Positions 21,258-29,365 of a stretch of 34,052 nucleotides of DNA are shown piece by piece. This DNA comes from Pseudomonadales bacterium. Its GTDB lineage: Bacteria > Pseudomonadota > Gammaproteobacteria > Pseudomonadales > Pseudohongiellaceae. Under the pieces are notes generated by a model. The model searched no databases and was not told the origin of the DNA. It was given only the letters and a program-made list of their open reading frames with translations. Location: contig JANQJM010000001.1 of assembly GCA_028281635.1 (NCBI GenBank), positions 1 to 34,052 of the forward strand, read 5' to 3'. Every line of letters starts with the position of its first letter. Within the stretch, counting starts at the first letter, position 1. The position numbers and the translations under genes are program-made.

Positions 21258-21437
21258 ATGGCTGTTCAACAGAACAAAGTAACCCGATCCAAGCGTGATA
21301 AGCGCCGTACTCATGACTCATTGTCAGGTCCGGCTCTGTCAACAGACAAAACCACGGGTGAAGTACACCGCCGTCATCACGTAACGGCTGACGGATTCTA
21401 TAAGGGTAAGAAAGTCCTGGATCTCGGCGACGACTAA
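21258..21437 (+). CDS. rpmF: 50S ribosomal protein L32
   Basis: 59 residues, starting [20 protein letters not shown] and ending KKVLDLGDD, a clear L32 of the zinc-free type (no CxxC pair). Ribosome site TTGGAG lies about 10 bases upstream of ATG 21258. Between yceD and plsX in the standard order; the plsX start codon lies two bases after its stop. Confidence 0.96.
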   Translation: MAVQQNKVTRSKRDKRRTHDSLSGPALSTDKTTGEVHRRHHVTADGFYKGKKVLDLGDD

Positions 21438-21439
21438 CC

Positions 21440-22486
21440 TTGAGCGCCGCCGCAAAACGCATAGCGATTGATGCTATGGGGGGCGACGGAGGAGTCAACG
21501 TAACGCTCCCGGCTTGCCTGCAGGCCCTGCACCATAATTCCGATCTCTTTCTCCTGCTGGTAGGGGATGAACAGCGAATGCAACCGCTGCTGCATGCTGC
21601 GCCTATCGAGCTGCGCGATCGTTTTTCTGTAGTCCACACAGTGGAAGCCATTGGCGACGATGACAAGCCAGGTAATGTGTTGCGCTCGGGCCGTCAGTCA
21701 TCCATGTTCAAGGCCACTGAAATGGTCAAAGAGGGTGCCGCACAAGCCATGGTAAGTGCAGGCAATACCGGCGCACTTCTGATGATGGGCAGGCATCTGT
21801 TAAAGACCTTACCGGGGATTCAGAAACCGGCTATCGTTGCTACCTTACCCGGTGCTTCCAGACAGACTTTTCTGCTGGACGTGGGAGCAAATCCCGAGTG
21901 TGACAGTCGGCAGCTATTTGAGTTTGCTGTCATGGGTTCTGTGTTAGCAGAGTCTCTCAACGGAGAAGAGGTGAGCGTGGGGCTACTGAACATTGGTGCT
22001 GAGCAGTACAAGGGTACTCATGAGGTGCAGCAAGCAGCAAAACTGATGGCTGCCAGTAGCGATCTCAATTACGTCGGATTTATTGAGGCAAATGAGCTGT
22101 TTGAAGGCGTTGCTGATGTGGTGGTTTGTGATGGCTTTGTTGGAAATGTCACTATCAAGTCAAGCGCTGGCGTGGCAAATGTGGTTAAGAAATTACTGAC
22201 TGCTCAAATGAGAGACAGCTTACTCACCAGATTATCAGGCTATTCTTCTACCTCGATACTCACCAGGCTTACCTCACAGATTAATCCGCAACGCTTCAAC
22301 GGCGCGAGTCTCATTGGCCTGCAAGGAACCGTTGTGAAGAGTCATGGTAATGCAACCAGCGAAGGATTCTTCTACGCTATCCAACATGCTGTACGCGAAG
22401 CAGAAAACGCAGTACCTCAATTGATCGCTGATAGGGTAGCTGCCATTATGCAATTGACTGGCACTGAGACTGCCACAGCCAGTTAA
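21440..22486 (+). CDS. plsX: Phosphate acyltransferase PlsX
   Basis: Makes acyl-phosphate from acyl-ACP for phosphatidic acid synthesis; peripheral membrane enzyme. 348 residues. The start is TTG at 21440, two bases after rpmF; the next ATG lies inside the conserved AIDAMGGDGG, so TTG is required. Other signatures: VSAGNTGALL, LDVGANPECDSRQLFEFAVMG, NIGAEQYKGTHEV, YVGFIEANELF, VCDGFVGNVTIKS and GTVVKSHGNA. It links ribosome/rRNA genes to the fatty acid cluster. fabH, often next in enterobacteria, is absent here. Confidence 0.96.
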   Translation: MSAAAKRIAIDAMGGDGGVNVTLPACLQALHHNSDLFLLLVGDEQRMQPLLHAAPIELRDRFSVVHTVEAIGDDDKPGNVLRSGRQSSMFKATEMVKEGAAQAMVSAGNTGALLMMGRHLLKTLPGIQKPAIVATLPGASRQTFLLDVGANPECDSRQLFEFAVMGSVLAESLNGEEVSVGLLNIGAEQYKGTHEVQQAAKLMAASSDLNYVGFIEANELFEGVADVVVCDGFVGNVTIKSSAGVANVVKKLLTAQMRDSLLTRLSGYSSTSILTRLTSQINPQRFNGASLIGLQGTVVKSHGNATSEGFFYAIQHAVREAENAVPQLIADRVAAIMQLTGTETATAS

Positions 22487-22542
22487 TTGATGATTAACCT
22501 GACTGTTTTGTAATAGTCACAATAGCAAGCAGAAGAGAAGCC

Positions 22543-23481
22543 ATGCATAAATTCGGATTTGTTTTTCCCGGTCAGGGTTCGCAAAAACTAGGAATGTTGT
22601 CGGACCTTGCAAGCGCCTATCCCATCATTGGGGAGACTTTCACCGAGGCTTCCGAGTTGTTGGGCATGGATCTATGGGAAATTACTCAACACGATAATGA
22701 CAACAATCTCGACCAGACCTCTATCACCCAGCCGGTTCTCTTAGCTTCCTCTGTTGCTATCTCACGTTTATGGGAACAACAAGGCGGCGCCAAACCTTCC
22801 ATTCTGGCTGGCCACAGTCTGGGGGAATACTCGGCTTTGGTGTGTGCTGGAGCCTTGGGTTTTGCCGATGCCATATCGATAGTGCATCAACGCGGCAAGT
22901 TTATGCAATCGGCAGTGACGGAAGGTGCTGGCAAGATGGCAGCCATTGTCGGGCTGGAAAACTATCAGATCAATGAAATCTGCGATGAGGCCGAAGAACT
23001 TGGTACGGTCTCAGCCGCCAACTTCAACTCCCCGGGACAGACTGTCATCGCAGGTGAAACTTCTGCTGTCGATCGAGCCATAGAGCTGTGCAAGGAAGCT
23101 GGTGCGAAACGCGCACTGCCGTTGAATGTCAGTGTGCCGTCTCATTGCGCATTGATGCGTCCTGCTGCGGAGCAATTGGAAGAAGTGCTGAGTTCCATCG
23201 TCGTGTCAACGCCAAGCATCCCAGTGGTGCAAAATGTTAACGCAGATATCACCGAAGACCCTGAAGCAATCAAAAAGAACCTGGTCAGACAACTTTATGC
23301 GCCAGTGCTGTGGGTGGATTGTGTCAGGGTGATCGCCAAAACCGGGATTACTCATTTGGTCGAATGCGGACCTGGCAAAGTGTTGTGCGGTCTCATCAAA
23401 CGCATCGATTCCGAAATCGTGAGTTTTGGCAGCGAGGATCCGGCTTCTTTGGAAAGTGCACAAGCAGAAATGTCTGCATAA
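22543..23481 (+). CDS. fabD: Malonyl-CoA:ACP transacylase
   Basis: Transfers malonyl from CoA to acyl carrier protein, supplying extender units. 312 residues with FPGQGSQKLGML at the N-terminus, nucleophile S92 in GHSLGEYSAL and catalytic H201 in VSVPSHCALM, both at the same numbers as E. coli FabD. Also QPVLLASSVA and VECGPGKVLCGLIKRI. Follows plsX after 56 bases and precedes fabG. Confidence 0.97.
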   Translation: MHKFGFVFPGQGSQKLGMLSDLASAYPIIGETFTEASELLGMDLWEITQHDNDNNLDQTSITQPVLLASSVAISRLWEQQGGAKPSILAGHSLGEYSALVCAGALGFADAISIVHQRGKFMQSAVTEGAGKMAAIVGLENYQINEICDEAEELGTVSAANFNSPGQTVIAGETSAVDRAIELCKEAGAKRALPLNVSVPSHCALMRPAAEQLEEVLSSIVVSTPSIPVVQNVNADITEDPEAIKKNLVRQLYAPVLWVDCVRVIAKTGITHLVECGPGKVLCGLIKRIDSEIVSFGSEDPASLESAQAEMSA

Positions 23482-23562
23482 ATTTGTCTGCTCCATTCAT
23501 AGTTAATCTAAATAGTGAGATATGGCGCCTGATGACTGAAAAGGACAATAAGGAAATAAGGA

Positions 23563-24306
23563 ATGAACAACGAATCTAGTATTGCTTTGGTGACAGGCGC
23601 TAGTCGAGGCATTGGCCGTGCTATTGCGGAAGCGCTTGGCGCTCAGGGAATGACAGTGATTGGTACAGCAACCAGTGAAACAGGGGCTGCAGCGATCAGC
23701 AGTTATATGAGTGAAGCAAAGCTAAACGGTCAGGGCATGGTTGCCGATGTGGGCAATGATGATTCAGTTATCGCGCTTATCGCAGCGATAGAAGAACAAT
23801 ATGGGCTACCAACTGTCCTCGTAAACAATGCGGGTGTGACTCGAGATAATCTGTTGATGCGTATGAAAGCAGATGAATGGGAAACAGTTCTGAATACAAA
23901 CCTCACTTCCATGTACCGGGTTTGCAAAGCCTGTTTAAAAGGCATGACTAAGGCGCGTACTGGACGCATCATTAATATCAGTTCGGTGGTGGGTTCTTCG
24001 GGTAATGCAGGTCAGTCAAACTACGCAGCATCGAAAGCAGGTATAGAGGGTTTCACCCGATCTCTGGCTAAAGAGATTGGTTCGCGTGGCATAACGGTGA
24101 ATGCGGTTGCACCAGGTTTTATCGATACCGATATGACACGTGAGTTGCCGGAGAAACAGACAGAAGCCCTGTTAGCGCAAATACCTCTGGGGCGTTTGGG
24201 CCAACCAGAAGAAATTGCATCTGTGGTAGCCTTTCTGGCTTCCACAAAAGGCGCTTACATCACCGGTGAAACCTTGCATGTCAACGGTGGTATGTACATG
24301 GCATAG
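23563..24306 (+). CDS. fabG: 3-oxoacyl-ACP reductase
   Basis: NADPH-dependent beta-ketoacyl-ACP reductase, short-chain dehydrogenase family. 247 residues: TGASRGIGRAIAEAL cofactor motif, NNAGVTRDNLLMRM, catalytic S141, Y154 and K158 in SSVVGSSGNAGQSNYAASKA, and APGFIDTDMT. The C-terminus GGMYMA is typical of FabG. Start ATG 23563 has two AAGGA-type sequences upstream. It sits between fabD and acpP as in most gammaproteobacteria. Confidence 0.97.
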   Translation: MNNESSIALVTGASRGIGRAIAEALGAQGMTVIGTATSETGAAAISSYMSEAKLNGQGMVADVGNDDSVIALIAAIEEQYGLPTVLVNNAGVTRDNLLMRMKADEWETVLNTNLTSMYRVCKACLKGMTKARTGRIINISSVVGSSGNAGQSNYAASKAGIEGFTRSLAKEIGSRGITVNAVAPGFIDTDMTRELPEKQTEALLAQIPLGRLGQPEEIASVVAFLASTKGAYITGETLHVNGGMYMA

Positions 24307-24378
24307 CAAGCAGCTGTGCCACGAATCGGGCCCGCGACTGGTCAATTTTTGCACAATTCGGAAAGTTGAATTTAAACA

Positions 24379-24406
24379 TTACAACGTCACTAAATAGAGG
24401 TAAAAT
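24379..24406 (+). promoter_or_regulatory. Candidate acpP promoter
   Basis: TAAAAT at 24401-24406 is a good -10; the -35 is TTACAA (24379-24384) with a 16-base spacer, a moderate match. Start of transcription would be about 24412-24414, giving a leader of about 95 bases. acpP commonly has its own strong promoter, which fits. Confidence 0.45.
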
Positions 24407-24410
24407 CGCG

Positions 24411-24474
24411 TCTCTGATTTACACGGTTGGATGGAAATAAAGTAACCGTGACAGAGAGGCTCAAATTAAAGCCT
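24411..24474 (+). other. Structured acpP leader: two hairpins
   Basis: First hairpin: TCTCTG (24411-24416) with CAGAGA (24452-24457), enclosing CACGGTT (24422-24428) with AACCGTG (24444-24450); 13 pairs with an internal loop. Second: AGGCT (24457-24461) with AGCCT (24470-24474). The first begins at the predicted 5' end of the mRNA, where a stem would protect against decay. The ribosome site AGGAG near 24491 is left free. Confidence 0.5.
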
Positions 24475-24507
24475 TTAGAAACAAAGTGTTAGGAGCTAAT
24501 AATAGAT

Positions 24508-24741
24508 ATGAGTAGCATTGAAGAGCGCGTTAAGAAGATTGTCTGCGAACAACTTGGCGTTAAGGAAGATGAGGTCAAACCATCTGCTTCTTTCGTCGAG
24601 GATTTAGGCGCTGATTCACTAGATACCGTCGAACTGGTAATGGCTCTTGAAGAGGAATTTGAAACTGAAATTCCTGATGAAGAAGCCGAGAAAATTACCA
24701 CCGTCCAACTCGCCATTGATTACATCAACGAGCACCTGTAA
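24508..24741 (+). CDS. acpP: Acyl carrier protein
   Basis: 77 residues, acidic four-helix carrier of growing acyl chains. S37 in [10 protein letters not shown] is the 4'-phosphopantetheine site. The N-terminus [18 protein letters not shown] and the [11 protein letters not shown] end are standard. Good AGGAG ribosome site about 13 bases upstream of ATG 24508. Own promoter and structured leader upstream, terminator downstream, consistent with ACP being made in excess over its neighbours. Confidence 0.98.
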   Translation: MSSIEERVKKIVCEQLGVKEDEVKPSASFVEDLGADSLDTVELVMALEEEFETEIPDEEAEKITTVQLAIDYINEHL

Positions 24742-24764
24742 TTCCGAATTAAATGACTACTAGC

Positions 24765-24803
24765 AAAGCTACTCTGGATGTTTCTGGAGTAGCTTTTGTT
24801 TAT
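24765..24803 (+). terminator. Intrinsic terminator/attenuator between acpP and fabF
   Basis: AAAGCTACTC (24765-24774) pairs with GAGTAGCTTT (24787-24796), a 10-pair stem with a 12-base loop, followed by TGTTTATT. The T-run is interrupted, so partial read-through into fabF is likely; this would set a high acpP to fabF ratio. Confidence 0.75.
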
Positions 24804-24832
24804 TGGGAGTCAGTTAATCAGGAGTCTATGTT

Positions 24833-26077
24833 GTGAATCGTCGTAAAGTCGTCGTAACCGGATTAGGTTTGTTAACGCCGCTTGGCAATGATGTTGCTTC
24901 TTCCTGGGAAGGCATCTGCGAGGGCAGGAGCGGTATCAGGCCGATTACTACATTTGATGTCAGTGATTTTTCAACGCGGTTCGGTGGCTCCATACAAGAC
25001 TTCGAACTGGGTGATTACCTGGAAGCGAAAGAAGCCAGGCGCATGGATAAATTCATGCACTATGGCATTGCGGCAGGTGTGCAAGCCTTTAATGATTCCG
25101 GAATTGCGGATTCTGATTTTGCACCTGATCGTTTCGGTGTCGCAGTTGGTTCAGGTATTGGTGGCATTGCGTCTATCGAAGAGACGACTTTGCAGATACG
25201 CGATTCTGGTCCGAGAAAGGTGTCTCCTTTTTTCGTGCCCGGCTCAATCATCAATATGATTTCCGGCAATCTTTCGATTCGCTTTGGGCTCAAAGGACCA
25301 AACATAGCTGTTGTTACTGCTTGTACCACAGGCACACACAATATTGGTTTGGGAGCCAATATGATTTCCAATAACCAGGCTGATTTGATGTTAGTCGGTG
25401 GTGCCGAAATGGCTACTTCACCAGTAGGACTCGGCGGGTTCTGTGCCGCCAGGGCCTTGTCAACACGCAATGATGAGCCTGAGCGCGCCAGTCGTCCCTG
25501 GGACAAGGACCGAGATGGCTTCGTACTCAGTGATGGGGCAGGGGTCATGGTTCTCGAAGAAGAAGAGCATGCTCGCAAGCGTGGTGCAACTATCTATGCC
25601 AGCCTCGATGGCTTTGGTATGAGTGGCGATGCTTTTCACGTCACCTCACCTTCACCGGGTGGCGAAGGAGCAGCCTTATGTATGCGGAATGCCCTGGTAA
25701 GTGCTGAAATGGAACCTTCAGAAGTTACTTATATTAATGCCCACGGAACCTCAACCAGCGCCGGAGATGTAGCAGAGAGCCAGGCCATTAAAACGGTGTT
25801 TGGTGAACATGCTTATGATCTCTGTGTGAGCTCCAGTAAATCAATGATCGGCCACTTGCTGGGTGCATCTGGCGCTGCTGAGGCCATCATTTCTGTTATG
25901 ACCCTGCATGATCAAGTGATTCCGCCGACGATAAATCTCGATAATGCGGATGAAGAATGTGATCTCGATTATGTCCCACACACCGCCCGAGAGCAGCAAG
26001 TCGATGCTGTATTGACCAATTCATTTGGTTTCGGTGGTACCAACGGCAGCCTGATCTTCAAGCGCTACACTGGTTGA
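24833..26077 (+). CDS. fabF: 3-oxoacyl-ACP synthase II
   Basis: Condensing enzyme that elongates acyl-ACP with malonyl-ACP. 414 residues, GTG start at 24833 with AGGAG eight bases upstream; the nearby ATG at 24828 stops after two codons. Catalytic triad C164 (TACTTGTHNIG), H304 (NAHGTSTSAGD) and H341 (MIGHLLGASGAAEA). C-terminal NSFGFGGTNGSLIF. It is followed by mltG with no pabC between. Confidence 0.97.
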   Translation: MNRRKVVVTGLGLLTPLGNDVASSWEGICEGRSGIRPITTFDVSDFSTRFGGSIQDFELGDYLEAKEARRMDKFMHYGIAAGVQAFNDSGIADSDFAPDRFGVAVGSGIGGIASIEETTLQIRDSGPRKVSPFFVPGSIINMISGNLSIRFGLKGPNIAVVTACTTGTHNIGLGANMISNNQADLMLVGGAEMATSPVGLGGFCAARALSTRNDEPERASRPWDKDRDGFVLSDGAGVMVLEEEEHARKRGATIYASLDGFGMSGDAFHVTSPSPGGEGAALCMRNALVSAEMEPSEVTYINAHGTSTSAGDVAESQAIKTVFGEHAYDLCVSSSKSMIGHLLGASGAAEAIISVMTLHDQVIPPTINLDNADEECDLDYVPHTAREQQVDAVLTNSFGFGGTNGSLIFKRYTG

Positions 26078-26199
26078 TCTTTGTAGGGAGCGCGACCCCT
26101 TGTTCCTGACTGCGATACCTGAGTGTGAAGAAGGTATAAATGGTATCGTGCTAGACTCAGCCCAATAAAAAGCGGCATGCTGATTGAGTCGACCGGGCC

Positions 26200-27228
26200 A
26201 TGGAGCACCTAAAACAAGCATTTACCAAGCACAGGATTGTCCTGGTTGTCGCTGGCCTTTTTTTGGTGATTGCCGCTTCACTATTATTGCTTCGCAATAG
26301 TTACTATGCCGCGCAAACAACTATTACCCAAACCACGAGCTTCGAAGTTGCTCCGGGTAGCTCTCTGTCTCGTATTGCAACAGACCTGGAAACTCGCGGA
26401 CTGGTAAACAACAGTGAACTGCTTCGTTTAGTTGCTCGATTAACCGGAGTAGCTGGTTCGATTAGGGCCGGTGAATATGAGTTCGAGCCTGGAGCTAGTG
26501 CCGCCGATATTCTGAATACTCTGGTCAGCGGCGAAACTGTTCAGCACCGGGTAACCTTCGTTGAGGGCTGGACATTTGATCAGGCCCTGTCAGCACTGGT
26601 TAGCCTTGATACAGTCACTCATACTTTGGCAGGCGTGCCTGATGAAGAGTTGGCAAGACTTTTACAACTGGAAGTAGCCGACCCTGAAGGCATGATCCAT
26701 CCTGATACATACTTTTTTGACAGAGGAACGAGTGATATCGATATCCTCAGAAGGGCGCGCAACAGGCAGCAGGAAGTACTGGAGGATGCCTGGGCAAATA
26801 AACTGGGTGCTCTGCCATATCAATCATCCTACGAAGCTCTGGTGATGGCATCCATCATCGAAAAAGAATCCGGGGTCAGCAGTGAAAGGGGGCACATCGC
26901 TGGTGTCTTTGTACGGCGCCTTGAACAAAACATGCGACTGCAATCTGATCCAACCGTAATTTATGGTTTAGGTGATGAGTATGATGGCGATCTCACCCGG
27001 TCTCACCTGGAAACAACAACTGCTTACAACACCTATCGCATTAATGGCTTGCCACCAACCCCGATCGCTCTACCAGGGACCGATTCAATCCAGGCAAGTT
27101 TAAATCCATTACCATCAGACTACCTTTACTTTGTAGCTACTGGTGATGGTGGACATAAGTTTTCCACGACCCTGGAAGAACACAACGCAGCAGTGAATCA
27201 GTTTCAGCGAGGTGGTCAACAGGACTAG
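26200..27228 (+). CDS. mltG: Endolytic transglycosylase MltG (YceG)
   Basis: Inner-membrane lytic transglycosylase that cuts nascent peptidoglycan. 342 residues: short cytoplasmic N-terminus, TM anchor about 12-30, a LysM-like domain, and the YceG catalytic domain with VMASIIEKES (about 216-224, catalytic Glu), ERGHIAGVFVRRL, MRLQSDPTVIYG, and AYNTYRINGLPPTPIALPG. The 122-base gap before it contains GGTATAAATGG, a possible -10, without a clear -35. The eight-base gap to tmk suggests cotranscription. Confidence 0.95.
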   Translation: MEHLKQAFTKHRIVLVVAGLFLVIAASLLLLRNSYYAAQTTITQTTSFEVAPGSSLSRIATDLETRGLVNNSELLRLVARLTGVAGSIRAGEYEFEPGASAADILNTLVSGETVQHRVTFVEGWTFDQALSALVSLDTVTHTLAGVPDEELARLLQLEVADPEGMIHPDTYFFDRGTSDIDILRRARNRQQEVLEDAWANKLGALPYQSSYEALVMASIIEKESGVSSERGHIAGVFVRRLEQNMRLQSDPTVIYGLGDEYDGDLTRSHLETTTAYNTYRINGLPPTPIALPGTDSIQASLNPLPSDYLYFVATGDGGHKFSTTLEEHNAAVNQFQRGGQQD

Positions 27229-27236
27229 GTTCTAGC

Positions 27237-27863
27237 ATGTCGGTCAAACGCGGTAAATTCATTACAGTCGAGGGTGGTGAAGGTGTTGGCAAGAGCACCA
27301 ATATTGAAGTTATCAAGTCTCACCTGGAACAAAAGGGTATCGATTATATCCAGACAAGGGAGCCAGGTGGCACAGTACTGGCTGAGCGTATTCGTGACCT
27401 TCTGCTGGAAAAACACGGTGAAGCTATGGATCCCACAACAGAATTGTTATTAGTCTTCGCTGCTCGATCTCAGCATCTTAATTCTCTGATAAGACCTACT
27501 CTGGAATCTGGAACCTGGGTGCTCTGTGATCGCTTTACCGATGCGACCTATGCGTATCAGGGAGCAGGAAGGCAGTTAGGCTTCAGTCTTATCTCTGAAT
27601 TAGAAAACCTGGTGCAGGGAGACTTGCGACCGGACCTGACAATCATTCTCGATCTGGATCCGGAGATTGGCTTGCAGCGCGCGCGCAGCAGAGGAGAGCT
27701 GGATCGGTTCGAAGTAGAGGAATTGGAATTCTTCAAGGCGGTCCGTGCTTGCTATCAACAAATTGCTGAATCCAGCCCGCAGCGTTGTGCGGTAATTGAT
27801 GCATCTGAAGATCTGGAGAAGGTCAAAGCATTACTGATACAAACACTGGACTCGCGTCTCTAA
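27237..27863 (+). CDS. tmk: Thymidylate kinase
   Basis: Phosphorylates dTMP to dTDP for DNA synthesis. 208 residues. P-loop GGEGVGKST at about 13-21; TREPGGT for dTMP binding; DRFTDATYAYQGAGR with the DR motif; lid region with RARSRGELDRFE. ATG 27237 lies eight bases after mltG, and holB starts about 10 bases downstream, the standard tmk-holB arrangement. Confidence 0.96.
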   Translation: MSVKRGKFITVEGGEGVGKSTNIEVIKSHLEQKGIDYIQTREPGGTVLAERIRDLLLEKHGEAMDPTTELLLVFAARSQHLNSLIRPTLESGTWVLCDRFTDATYAYQGAGRQLGFSLISELENLVQGDLRPDLTIILDLDPEIGLQRARSRGELDRFEVEELEFFKAVRACYQQIAESSPQRCAVIDASEDLEKVKALLIQTLDSRL

Positions 27864-27874
27864 ATGAAATTGTG

Positions 27875-28906
27875 ATGACCACCGCTGAAACAGCTGAACA
27901 GATCCCACTGCCATGGCAAACCACACAATGGCGTCGACTCCGACTGCAGCGAGAGGCTAATCAACTCGCTCATGCATACCTGCTAGCTGGCCCGGCCGGA
28001 TTAGGGAAAGCGCTATTTGCTCGTCAATTTGCGCGCCTGGTTCTCTGCCTTACTCCGAATCAGAAGCAGGCTTGCGAACAATGCCGAAACTGCGAGTTGA
28101 GTGCGCAGGGAGATCACCCGGATATCCATACTGTAGCGCCGGAAGAGGGTTCGAAGGATATCAAGATTGATCAAATACGTAAGCTTGCTGACTACGTGGT
28201 GAGGACCAGTCACGCAGGAGGGTCCAAGGTCGCGATTATTAATCACGCGCACCAGATGAATAGTAGCGCTGCAAATGCACTATTGAAGACATTGGAAGAG
28301 CCAACCCCTGGCACCTACCTGTTCCTGATCAGCGAATCCCCGGGAAGCTTAAGCGCAACTATTCGCAGCCGCTGCCAACGATTGCAGTTCCACGCTCCGA
28401 CATTTGATGAGGCGAACGATTGGTTACAGGGGGTACTCGATGTCGATGCTGATCCAGTGAAGCTTCTAGCCGCCACCAATAACCGGCCCTTATTAGCTTA
28501 TGAACTAGCTGGTGACGATAATTTGAATGCCAGAGAAGACTTTGTAGCTAAGCTATGTGCATTGCTGCAAAATCAACAATCACCTCAAGTACTGGTGAGT
28601 CAGGCAATGAAGTTTGGAGATTCATCCGCTATTGAGTGTTTGCTTGAAACCTCAACTATATTGATAAGGAGATTGCTTGTTGAGGATACACAGCAACATA
28701 CGGATCCTTCTGTAGAAGATTTACTAATACAGATCCAGCAGTCAGAAACAAGCAAGAAAGACAAAGTTCAGCATCTGATGGATTTTCATCACGCAGCAAT
28801 GGATGCGACAAAACAAATTAACAGCAGCACCAACCCTAACCAACAACTGATTCTCGAGTCATTAATTTGGCAATGGAAAAATCTGAGACTAGGAATCTCT
28901 CCTTAA
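27875..28906 (+). CDS. holB: DNA polymerase III delta-prime subunit
   Basis: Clamp-loader subunit. 343 residues from ATG 27875 (a GTG at 27872 directly before it is equally possible). N-terminal AAA+ domain with the degenerate P-loop GPAGLGKALFARQ, zinc-binding cysteines within CLTPNQKQACEQCRNCE, ALLKTLEEP, and SRCQRLQF, which carries the SRC arginine-finger motif. The C-terminal collar domain is poorly conserved, as usual. The end overlaps pilZ by about 34 bases. Confidence 0.93.
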   Translation: MTTAETAEQIPLPWQTTQWRRLRLQREANQLAHAYLLAGPAGLGKALFARQFARLVLCLTPNQKQACEQCRNCELSAQGDHPDIHTVAPEEGSKDIKIDQIRKLADYVVRTSHAGGSKVAIINHAHQMNSSAANALLKTLEEPTPGTYLFLISESPGSLSATIRSRCQRLQFHAPTFDEANDWLQGVLDVDADPVKLLAATNNRPLLAYELAGDDNLNAREDFVAKLCALLQNQQSPQVLVSQAMKFGDSSAIECLLETSTILIRRLLVEDTQQHTDPSVEDLLIQIQQSETSKKDKVQHLMDFHHAAMDATKQINSSTNPNQQLILESLIWQWKNLRLGISP

Positions 28907-29310
28907 CTGAGAATCTTAATAGTCAGATCAATATTCATGCTGGGAACAAATCCTGCTTTGATTCCCAAGAACCAGATCCACCCCGATTTCTCTCCATTTC
29001 GATACCCGACGAGATGACTCTCTACCGTCACTATATGCCATTTATTGCGAATGGGGGTCTATTCATAAACACTGAGATTGCCACCTATCACATTGGCGAC
29101 AGACTCTGCATCAAACTTCAATTGCCTGCGCAGCAACAACAATTAGTGTTCGTTGCAAAAATAATCTGGCTTGCATTTGGCAAAGCGGTAGCCAAAACCA
29201 AGCAAGGTATCGGCGTACAATTTGAAGACGAAGGGGGCGTGATACAGACCATGATAGAAGGCCTGACTATTGCTCAGATAGATTCAGGCAAACCCACACT
29301 TACACTTTAG
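28873..29310 (+). CDS. pilZ: Type IV pilus assembly protein PilZ
   Basis: 145 residues from ATG 28873 (a TTG two codons earlier is possible), beginning inside holB. The first 35 residues are non-conserved; the PilZ core starts at about RFLSISIPDEMTLYRHYMPF and continues with GGLFINTE, GDRLCIKLQLP, KIIWLAFG and GIGVQFED. It lacks the RxxxR c-di-GMP motif, as does P. aeruginosa PilZ (PA2960), whose tmk-holB-pilZ context is identical. Role: an adaptor for the PilB/FimX pilus machinery. tatD, next in Pseudomonas, is not present. Confidence 0.9.
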   Translation: MEKSETRNLSLTENLNSQINIHAGNKSCFDSQEPDPPRFLSISIPDEMTLYRHYMPFIANGGLFINTEIATYHIGDRLCIKLQLPAQQQQLVFVAKIIWLAFGKAVAKTKQGIGVQFEDEGGVIQTMIEGLTIAQIDSGKPTLTL

Positions 29311-29365
29311 ATGAGTATTAAAACTTGATTGTGAGTAAGGGAAAGCAGCAGAGGCTGCACTGTTA

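Noticed and set aside
25060..25578. 172-codon minus-strand frame opposite fabF
   Set aside because: Antisense to the catalytic core of FabF; low-complexity Ser/Pro/Ala composition typical of a shadow frame.
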